Shown here: piece by piece, positions 13,161 through 18,953 of the stretch
Position numbering within the stretch: the first letter of the stretch is position 1
How the letters are laid out: each line of letters opens with the position of its first letter
NCBI GenBank assembly: GCA_023392285.1
Contig: JAEVZK010000026.1
Coordinates: forward strand, 1-18,953
Direction: 5' to 3'
From: Armatimonadota bacterium
Lineage (GTDB): Bacteria > Armatimonadota > Fimbriimonadia > Fimbriimonadales > Fimbriimonadaceae
DNA: 18,953 nt
Translations under genes and position numbers: made by a program
Notes under the pieces: generated by a model
Told to the model about the DNA's origin: nothing
Databases searched by the model: none
The model's input: only the letters and a program-made list of their open reading frames with translations

Positions 13161-16055
13161 TTAGAGCTTCGGCCTCCAAGCAAGAACCTCTTGCTTGGTG
13201 ACGATGCCGTCCTTGTTCGTGTCGATGGACATCACGACCCTGAGAGAGAAGCCAGTCTCCCTGGCCACTTCCGCGACTGTCTGGCTGCCGTCACCGAATC
13301 CGCTCTGCCCGCCACCGCGATTAAATCCATTGGTGATGTCTGGATCACCAGTGGCGAGCCAAGACGCCAGGATCAAGTTGCGGTCGATTATATCGACGTG
13401 TCCGCTACCATCCAGGTCTACTTGTCGCGGAATCGCAGCCTGATTAAGGGTTGTACTTCCCGAAGGATTGCTTCCGTTGAATGCAGTCCAGACGGCAAGG
13501 TCGGAGACGTTTACAACATTGTTGTTAGTAACATCGCCGAGGGCGAGGGTCACGGAAGCAGTCAAGCTACCATTACTGCCAGAAAGCGGTGCCTGTTTGG
13601 CGAGCGAGAAGAACGGATCTTTCGCTCTCAGGACCGTGATGGCTGCGTTCGAAGGGATAGTCTGACTAGAAGCTGCCGAAAGGTCTTGGTAGGTAATAAC
13701 GGTAGACCCGTGACCGGAAGCGTCAAAGGAAACTTCCTTGCGAACCGTTACGGGATTCGTATTTCCACCAGATCCGCCGAACTTGAATTCGACAACGCGT
13801 GTTACCATATGGCTTAGCCCAGTCTCGTTCACATCAACGGTGATGTTTACCGTGCTAACGTTGAATCCCTGTGTTACCGTTTGCTCGTTGCCAGCGCGAT
13901 CTCGCACCGTGAAGGTGACGCTCGCGGGGCCATTTGGAGTGGTTGGAGTAATTGGAACATTAGCCTGGAAGGTGTTATCAATCAGCGAGTATGTAGAGAT
14001 AGCCGTCTTTGTACCATCATGCCAAGTGATGACTCCATTCGGTCGCTCGTCCAAACCTGAGCCGTTTGCATCAGACGCGTCTAGCGATACCTTGAGGTTG
14101 CCCTGAATGGCATTTCCGTTGTAGAAAGCGTCCGAGAAAGTCGGCGTCCCCAAAACGGGGGCGGTGTCGTCAACTAGCACCAAGTTGCTGCCAAAGACAT
14201 TGGCCGAGATGTCGAAGAAATCTGGGGATGAGCCTGCAAAAAGATTATTCGGCCCAGCAAAGCTCAACCAAGCACTACCCGCTCCCGTTGGGGAATACCT
14301 TAGAACAGCATCGGTGAGATTTGCGTTCGTCGACGCAAGCATATTGGCGCTGATATTTACGTATCCACCAATGATGGTGGGCACAGACGGTACCGGATCA
14401 GTGTATGGACCCCAATAGGCTCCTCCAGCGAAGGCCTGAGAACCAGCCGTATCGAGGAATGACTGGTATCCGCATACGGACTGAGCGAGATTGGCTTGAC
14501 CTACGCGATACTCGATTGCACCGGCTCCTTCTAACGATCGGACGTAGGCATCGTCAGCGAACACGAACATTGCATTCGTTGGGCGATTCGTATTGAAGTC
14601 CGTGACTTTGACATCGGCGCTGGAGGACTGGTTCTCGTGACATTCGAAGCCTGCGGTAAAGCCAGTGTTCAGAGAAGTAAACGTTACGGGTCCACCATGA
14701 CCTACATTGCCATCCATATCATGGCCGTCTGTCGTTCCAAGTTGAATAGTCGTAAATGCGTCCGGCCCATCGAGTGGGGTGACACTTGCGGTCAGGAAAC
14801 CGCCGCTAAAGCTCGCGTTTACCCGCACTCTGGTCGTGCCGGGATCGATTTGTGCAACCGTGTTCGAAAGCTGAACTCCAAACGAGGTGAAATTCTCTGC
14901 GCCAATTTGGGCGACAATCTGACCAGAATTGTCCTTGCTAAATCGAACACCATAAGTCATGTCTTGGTTTACAAACCCGACCGAAAATGTATCGCCGGTC
15001 GCGGGGCTCCAGTGCCAAGGCAGCCAATTACCGCTGATTTCGAGATCGGCTTCGAAGCTCGTACCACCACCATCGTTAAGGTTATTGAAGACTATTTGCT
15101 TCGGATCCTTCGCAGCGCTGAACGGAGTATAGGTGCCTCGAACTGGAACAGGTGACGCGTCAGTTCCATTTTTCTCAAACACTTGGCCGATTCCTGTAAA
15201 CGGAATTGTGTATGCTGCCGCATATCCAGACTTTCCTGCTCCGGGACCACTGTTAACACCATGGTAGCTGCCGTTGAGGTCGACAGGAAGTCCGTTGGAA
15301 CTATTTTTCAGAATCTGTGTGTTATCGATGACCAGGTGATCTGGGGTCAAGAACGTAAACCAAGCGTATCGGTTACCACCCGAAGTCGACACATTATCGC
15401 CTGAGGCTCGAGATTCTGTCCAAAGCTTTTGTCCAGTAGCATCGATCAAGTTGCAGTCAACAACGATCTTGCCCGCTACGTCTCGGAAAACCCATTGGAA
15501 GGTGTACCAACCACTCTTTGTAACGGTGTAGTGATTTAAGCTGCCCAAATCATTGCGGCGATGAAATGGGCTGTTGTTACTGGCAGCAACTAGGATCGTG
15601 TGGTTTGCATATCCCGCCGTGTGGAAAATATAGTCTCTTCGGAAGTCGCCATTGCTGTCGCTCTGAGAAGAAGACAAGTCCCAACCGTATGTGTCATCGC
15701 CGCACGTCGGGTCGTTTACATCGAGATAGACATCTTGGCTGACCGTGTATCCACCAAGAAACTGGTTGCTATACCCGTTAAAGCGGGTGAATGCTCCTGT
15801 GTCGGTTCCCCCACCTCTTGTGATAACACCGAAATAGTTGCCGGTGCGAGCAGGTATGCCCCACGTGCCGCTCGGTTCACTGGTCACTGTACTCGGATAG
15901 CTGTGCCATCCTCCACCGGTGTCAGTGCTGTCTGGCGCAGAATAGTTAGAAATCTCAAAACCGAACCAATACGGATCGGAAGCCGATGCGAAGGCCGCAG
16001 AAAGAGAAAGTGAGGCGCACAGAAGCAACCTCGGAAGTCGACATTTTTTAAACAC
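13161..16055 (-). CDS. Large secreted protein with lectin-like, Ig-like, dockerin-like and EF-hand parts (paralogue B)
   Basis: A 964-residue paralogue of the protein encoded at 10062. The frame is open from an ATG at 16100, but the GTG at 16055 is preferred: it has GAGGAG 9 nt upstream and puts the signal peptide (RLPRLLLCASLSLSAAFASA) at the very N-terminus. Residues about 25-245 form a separate lectin-like region (GWYTFQWVFRDVAG) with little resemblance to paralogue A. The shared module begins at PVDLNGSY (about 256) and includes FEADLEISGNW, GDTFSVG, FADDAYVRS (about 497) and YRVGQANL. Then come DDTAPVL (about 627), RDRAGN (about 718), the dockerin-like loops GDVTNNNVVNVSDLAVW (about 838-854) and DLDGSGHVDIIDRNLI (about 877-892), and the EF-hand loop DTNKDGIVTKQE (945-956). 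The gene may be an older or newer copy by tandem duplication. Function is unknown; an extracellular, calcium-dependent, possibly glycan-binding role is inferred. Confidence 0.85.
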   Translation of the reverse strand: MFKKCRLPRLLLCASLSLSAAFASASDPYWFGFEISNYSAPDSTDTGGGWHSYPSTVTSEPSGTWGIPARTGNYFGVITRGGGTDTGAFTRFNGYSNQFLGGYTVSQDVYLDVNDPTCGDDTYGWDLSSSQSDSNGDFRRDYIFHTAGYANHTILVAASNNSPFHRRNDLGSLNHYTVTKSGWYTFQWVFRDVAGKIVVDCNLIDATGQKLWTESRASGDNVSTSGGNRYAWFTFLTPDHLVIDNTQILKNSSNGLPVDLNGSYHGVNSGPGAGKSGYAAAYTIPFTGIGQVFEKNGTDASPVPVRGTYTPFSAAKDPKQIVFNNLNDGGGTSFEADLEISGNWLPWHWSPATGDTFSVGFVNQDMTYGVRFSKDNSGQIVAQIGAENFTSFGVQLSNTVAQIDPGTTRVRVNASFSGGFLTASVTPLDGPDAFTTIQLGTTDGHDMDGNVGHGGPVTFTSLNTGFTAGFECHENQSSSADVKVTDFNTNRPTNAMFVFADDAYVRSLEGAGAIEYRVGQANLAQSVCGYQSFLDTAGSQAFAGGAYWGPYTDPVPSVPTIIGGYVNISANMLASTNANLTDAVLRYSPTGAGSAWLSFAGPNNLFAGSSPDFFDISANVFGSNLVLVDDTAPVLGTPTFSDAFYNGNAIQGNLKVSLDASDANGSGLDERPNGVITWHDGTKTAISTYSLIDNTFQANVPITPTTPNGPASVTFTVRDRAGNEQTVTQGFNVSTVNITVDVNETGLSHMVTRVVEFKFGGSGGNTNPVTVRKEVSFDASGHGSTVITYQDLSAASSQTIPSNAAITVLRAKDPFFSLAKQAPLSGSNGSLTASVTLALGDVTNNNVVNVSDLAVWTAFNGSNPSGSTTLNQAAIPRQVDLDGSGHVDIIDRNLILASWLATGDPDITNGFNRGGGQSGFGDGSQTVAEVARETGFSLRVVMSIDTNKDGIVTKQEVLAWRPKL

Positions 16056-16076
16056 TATTGGATACTCCTCAAAGTC

Positions 16077-16122
16077 GTTCGTGTTACGAACAACCGGCAA
16101 TGTAGCCCCCCGGCTCTTGCCG
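16077..16122 (-). promoter_or_regulatory. Structured 5' leader of paralogue B
   Basis: In minus-strand RNA a compound stem (CGGCAA 16095-16100 with UUGCCG 16117-16122) encloses an inner AGCC/GGCU hairpin with a GGGG loop. An alternative fold pairs CGGC with GCCG around an AAGA loop. A second hairpin, GUUCGU and ACGAAC around AAC (16077-16091), follows, and then the Shine-Dalgarno. The two mutually exclusive folds suggest possible translational or ligand control. I could not match it to a known riboswitch class. Confidence 0.4.
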
Positions 16123-16380
16123 ATGGTAGTTTAATCGCAATCATTACTGGCTCATCGTACAAAGTCGCCTTTGTCTGCAAAACCTAGCAATTCATAGCTA
16201 CTTGTTAGTGTAGAGCACACTAGCCCAATATGGCACGGGTACGATGCAATTGTGATCACCTTCACAAAACTTTTTGGCTACTCTGTCGATTCGAAAGAAC
16301 TAGTCAAACCTTTTGAGAAAGGCTTGAGGGCAGGAGAAGAACGACTTATCCGCCAAATCTGCCTTTCAATCCCCATTCCG

Positions 16381-16403
16381 TGACAGATGTGATATTTCTG
16401 TCA
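16381..16403. promoter_or_regulatory. Inverted repeat TGACAGA-N9-TCTGTCA, candidate operator
   Basis: Perfect 7-bp arms (16381-16387 and 16397-16403) with an A+T-rich 9-bp spacer lie about 117 bp upstream of the GTG of the methyltransferase gene. The size and symmetry suit a dimeric regulator. No regulator gene is nearby. Confidence 0.4.
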
Positions 16404-16485
16404 AATCAAAGGTTCATGACCTAATCCGATTCTTCCGAGTGTAATCGAGGCAACTCAATTCCAACGCTTGCCAGCAAGGTTCCTC

Positions 16486-16513
16486 TTGAGCCTTCGATAT
16501 AAAAAGGTATCCT
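16486..16513 (+). promoter_or_regulatory. Promoter of the homocysteine methyltransferase gene, probably leaderless
   Basis: A -35-like TTGAGC (16486-16491) and a -10-like TATCCT (16508-16513) are separated by 16 bp. The -10 ends 6 nt before the GTG at 16520, so the transcript should begin at the start codon. This is the best-supported of the three leaderless-type promoters in the window. Confidence 0.6.
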
Positions 16514-16519
16514 CAACCC

Positions 16520-18328
16520 GTGCGGCTGCTCGACGCGCTTTCCCTTCCCGTGCTCCTGGGTGATGGCGCGAATGGCACTAGCCTTGCCGCCCGCGGGTTC
16601 AGCAAACAACCCTATGATCTAGCGAACTTGCTCGCTCCCGATCTCGTCAGGGCCGTCCATCTGGACTATCTCGATGCTGGGTCGCATATGATCGAGACGA
16701 ACACATTCGAAGCGAATCGAATTCGCCTCGCTGCCCACGATGCCAATGTACGCGACATTAACGTCCGAGGGGCTCAGATCGCGCGAGAAGCCGCAGGCAA
16801 CGAGCGAATCGTTCTCGGCGCAATTGGACCCACTGGAAAGCCGATGGCGCCCATCGGGCCGGTCACCGAAGCCATGGTTCGCGAAGCCGTGCAAGAGCAG
16901 GTACTCGCCCTCGAAGAAGGCGGCGTCGACGGATTCATCTTTGAAACCTATATCGATATGTGCGAGCTCACGACAGCGGTCGAGGCGGCTCGCGAGGTGA
17001 CTGAGCTGCCGATTATCGTCAGCAAAGCCTATATCGAGGATGGCGAAATGCTTGCTCAGGGCCTGCCGATGCAATGCACCAAAGAGATGAACGATCTTGG
17101 GGTGGTCGCGGTCGGAGCGAATTGCATCGTTGGGCCGCAACGGATGATCGATGTGGTGCGGATGATTGCGGAGACCACCTCTCTGCCGATCCTCGCGTAC
17201 CCAACGCCGGGCATGCCTCAACTCGTGAAGGGGCAGGTGACCTACGACACGCGGCCCGAGTATTTTGCCAAAGCGGCTATGCGCTTGGTTGAGGAGGGAG
17301 CCAAGATCATCGGAGGATGTTGCGGAACGACGCCCGAGCACATCCGTGAGCTCGCCCGGCTGGCCGGCTCGCACAAGTTCGTGGCCAAGTCGCGACCTCG
17401 GGTGACGCAGAAAAAGGACGAGCTGAAGGAGCTGCCTGCATCAGAGCCGAGCGAACTCTCCTTGAAACTTGGGAAGAAGTTCGTGACCGCCGTGGAAATG
17501 GACGTGCCTCGGGGTCTGAACTTGGAACGGCTGCAGGCCAGCTGCAAGTCGCTCAAAATTGCGGGAGCGGACGTTATCAACATTTCCGATGGAGCCCGAG
17601 CTCGGCTGAGGGTGAATCCGGCTGCGGTCGCGGATATCATCCAGCGGAACACCGGGATTGAAGTCACCATGCACTTCTCTTGCCGGGATCGCAACTTGCT
17701 AGCGATCCAGGCGGACCTGTTGGGCTGCCACGCGATGGGAATCCGAAACATTTTGGCCGTCACCGGAGACCCTGCCAACATCGGGGACTATCCCTCGGCC
17801 ACGAGCGTTTTCGATATCGATGCCATCGGTTTGATCCGGGTGCTCTCACGGTTCAATGAGGGGATCGATATGGCCGGCTACAGCGTGGGCGTGAAGTGTG
17901 CGTTTACGATCGCTTGCGCTTATAATCCGCTGGCATTCGACCCTGCGATCGAGATTGAACGGCTGAAGAAAAAGGTCGATGCGGGCGCTCATGTGATTTA
18001 CACGCAACCGATCTACGAAGCCGCCCTTATCGATCAGATTTTGGAGCAGACGCAGCCGCTTGGGGTGCCGGTTCTTGTTGGCATTTTGCCCCTCAAGAGT
18101 CAACGGCACAGCGATTTCATGCACAACGAAGTTCCCGGCATCGATATCCCCGATTGGCTTCGCGAGCGAATCGGCGGGGCAGCCTCCGATGCGGACGCAC
18201 TGGAGATTGGTATCGAAGAGGCTCGAAAGCTGGCCGTCGCTATTCGAAGGAGCGCGCAAGGCATCTATCTTATGCCGCCATTCGGAAGCGCATCCATGGC
18301 TGAACGCGTGATGGAGGCGTACCGCTAG
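16520..18328 (+). CDS. yitJ: Bifunctional homocysteine S-methyltransferase / 5,10-methylenetetrahydrofolate reductase
   Basis: A 602-residue fusion matching the YitJ family. Residues about 1-285 are the homocysteine-binding barrel: LLGDGANGTSLAARG at the start, and zinc ligands Cys202 (GANCIVGP) and Cys267/Cys268 (IIGGCCGTTPEH). Residues about 310-602 are a MetF-type FAD barrel: FVTAVEMDVPRG, VNPAAVADI, THF-site region MHFSCRDRN, NILAVTGDP and the C-terminal IYTQPIY and PVLVGILPL. It therefore links reduction of methylene-THF to methyl transfer in methionine synthesis. The cobalamin and activation domains of MetH are absent. The GTG start lacks a strong Shine-Dalgarno but has a promoter placed for leaderless transcription. 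Its stop shares one base with the next start. Confidence 0.93.
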   Translation: MRLLDALSLPVLLGDGANGTSLAARGFSKQPYDLANLLAPDLVRAVHLDYLDAGSHMIETNTFEANRIRLAAHDANVRDINVRGAQIAREAAGNERIVLGAIGPTGKPMAPIGPVTEAMVREAVQEQVLALEEGGVDGFIFETYIDMCELTTAVEAAREVTELPIIVSKAYIEDGEMLAQGLPMQCTKEMNDLGVVAVGANCIVGPQRMIDVVRMIAETTSLPILAYPTPGMPQLVKGQVTYDTRPEYFAKAAMRLVEEGAKIIGGCCGTTPEHIRELARLAGSHKFVAKSRPRVTQKKDELKELPASEPSELSLKLGKKFVTAVEMDVPRGLNLERLQASCKSLKIAGADVINISDGARARLRVNPAAVADIIQRNTGIEVTMHFSCRDRNLLAIQADLLGCHAMGIRNILAVTGDPANIGDYPSATSVFDIDAIGLIRVLSRFNEGIDMAGYSVGVKCAFTIACAYNPLAFDPAIEIERLKKKVDAGAHVIYTQPIYEAALIDQILEQTQPLGVPVLVGILPLKSQRHSDFMHNEVPGIDIPDWLRERIGGAASDADALEIGIEEARKLAVAIRRSAQGIYLMPPFGSASMAERVMEAYR

Positions 18329-18953
18329 TGTCGGTTTCCCGGCGTTCCTTCCTGCGAGGAGCGATCGTTGGCGTCGGGAGCGCGGTGGCCGCAGCGGCCT
18401 ATGCGGATTTCGATGCGCAGGCTTTAACCGTCGAGGCACACACTCTGCCGCTGCAAAACTGGAAGGCGGACGGACTGCGGGTCGGATTTCTCACCGACAT
18501 TCACGTGAACGATTCTCAGGCAACCGAGCTGGCCTTGCATGCGTCACAGCAACTCGTCGAGCTGCGGCCGGATCTCGTCATCTTTGGAGGTGACGCGGTC
18601 GATACCAGCCGCCCGATTGGCTTCGACAACACGCGTACCTGTCTCGCACCGCTGCAGAAGCTGAACGTTCCGATGCTGGCCGTGCTGGGGAATCACGATT
18701 ACTGGTCTGGCAATCCGCAGGGGGTGCGAGATGCGCTTTCAGATTCTGGCTTTCGGGTGCTTCGAAACGAAGTGGTTCGGTTCGATCAGTATCATGTGGC
18801 GGGATACGACGATCGAATCGGGGGCATCGACGATCCCATGTTCCAACCCGATCTTCTCGGAACGTTAGCGGTGATGCACGAGCCAGACGACGTGGATGTC
18901 GTGCCGCAGACGGTAAGCCTGCAACTTAGCGGCCACAGCCACGGGGGTCAAAT
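18328..18953 (+). CDS. Tat-exported calcineurin-like metallophosphoesterase (3' end outside window)
   Basis: 208 codons are present and the frame is open to the window edge. The GTG start overlaps the previous TAG by one base. The N-terminus is a twin-arginine signal, SRRSFLRG then a hydrophobic Ala/Val-rich stretch ending near AYA, so the folded enzyme is exported. Metal-binding motifs are in order: Asp57-x-His59 (LTDIH), GGD (Asp89), GNHD (122-124 Asn-His-Asp), His184 in MHEPD and GHSHGGQ (202-208), which nearly completes the active site. It belongs to the YkuE/YaeI-like group, whose members act on phosphodiester or lipid pyrophosphate substrates such as UDP-diacylglucosamine. The exact substrate is unknown. 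Confidence 0.9.
   Translation, partial: MSVSRRSFLRGAIVGVGSAVAAAAYADFDAQALTVEAHTLPLQNWKADGLRVGFLTDIHVNDSQATELALHASQQLVELRPDLVIFGGDAVDTSRPIGFDNTRTCLAPLQKLNVPMLAVLGNHDYWSGNPQGVRDALSDSGFRVLRNEVVRFDQYHVAGYDDRIGGIDDPMFQPDLLGTLAVMHEPDDVDVVPQTVSLQLSGHSHGGQ

Larger units (their letters stand above)
16056..16519. other. Divergent intergenic control region
   Basis: 464 bp with no credible gene. On the minus side the leader of paralogue B contains GAGGAG before the GTG and two stem-loops (16077-16122). On the plus side the last 35 bp hold a good -35/-10 pair for the methyltransferase gene. Between them is an inverted repeat at 16381-16403. The middle, about 16130-16380, is A+T-richer than the genes and I find no further structure in it. 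Confidence 0.6.

Noticed and set aside
12852..13817. A 321-codon open frame on the plus strand opposite the two large secreted-protein genes
   Set aside because: It spans the junction and both coding ends on the opposite strand. Its translation shows no domain or signal, while the minus frames read signal peptides, dockerin loops and EF-hands. Several similar plus-strand frames across 10258-16013 are antisense shadows too.
16056..16100. Upstream ATG at 16100 as the start of paralogue B
   Set aside because: It would add 15 charged and polar residues before the signal peptide and has no ribosome binding site. The GTG at 16055 has GAGGAG at proper spacing.
16231..16248. TGGCAC...GATGCA resembling a sigma-54 promoter
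   Set aside because: The GG and GC elements are 12 nt apart where 10 is required, and the gene downstream is almost 300 bp away with a better promoter of its own.
16056..16519. SAM or cobalamin riboswitch upstream of the methionine gene
   Set aside because: I looked for the conserved helices and boxes of these classes on both strands and found none. The promoter position also leaves no leader.
1..18953. CRISPR array, insertion sequence, phage genes or toxin-antitoxin pair
   Set aside because: No regularly spaced repeats, transposase or integrase motifs, or small paired genes are visible in the window.

Overview
The window reads as chromosomal DNA of a free-living bacterium with a Gram-negative type envelope. 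My best guess is Armatimonadota, class Fimbriimonadia. This is an inference: it rests on a PEP-CTERM protein and large dockerin/EF-hand secreted proteins beside an ordinary housekeeping operon, a Sua5-type TsaC and a YqeG-type phosphatase, with moderately high GC. No rRNA or other phylogenetic marker is present to settle it.

Layout. (1) Positions 1-1299, minus strand: a ClpP-fold SDH-type serine protease gene with a clear intrinsic terminator downstream, followed by a structured gap. (2) 1300-1375, minus: tRNA-Ala(TGC) with encoded CCA. (3) 1436-9223, plus: a tightly packed run of nine genes: IMPase-family phosphatase (hisN-like), ruvX, mltG, a HAD(YqeG)-GtrA fusion, aroE, tsaC, a GNAT, recN and a second GNAT. 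The first five junctions all overlap (TTGA or ATGA in four cases, 20 bp for ruvX/mltG), so translation is probably coupled. (4) 9312-16055, minus: a surface-protein locus with a small PEP-CTERM protein and two tandem paralogous secreted proteins of 996 and 964 residues. Each large protein has a lectin-like N-terminus, a shared unassigned central module, an Ig-like region, a dockerin-like pair and a canonical EF-hand at the very C-terminus. (5) 16056-16519: a 464-bp divergent control region. (6) 16520-end, plus: a bifunctional homocysteine S-methyltransferase/methylenetetrahydrofolate reductase, and a Tat-exported metallophosphoesterase that runs off the window.

How it fits together. The plus-strand operon mixes information processing (ruvX, recN, tsaC), cell-wall synthesis (mltG), aromatic and possibly histidine biosynthesis (aroE, hisN-like) and lipid or polyprenyl-linked functions (HAD-GtrA). 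The minus-strand locus is the most unusual part. It sets a putative cohesin-like PEP-CTERM protein next to two dockerin-like proteins, which suggests a calcium-dependent cell-surface assembly that I do not recognise as a described system.

A second pattern is that three genes at transcription-unit starts (protease, hisN-like, homocysteine methyltransferase) each have a TANNNT hexamer exactly 6 nt before the start codon and no good Shine-Dalgarno. This predicts leaderless mRNAs. Operon-internal genes and the secreted-protein genes have purine-rich ribosome binding sites instead.
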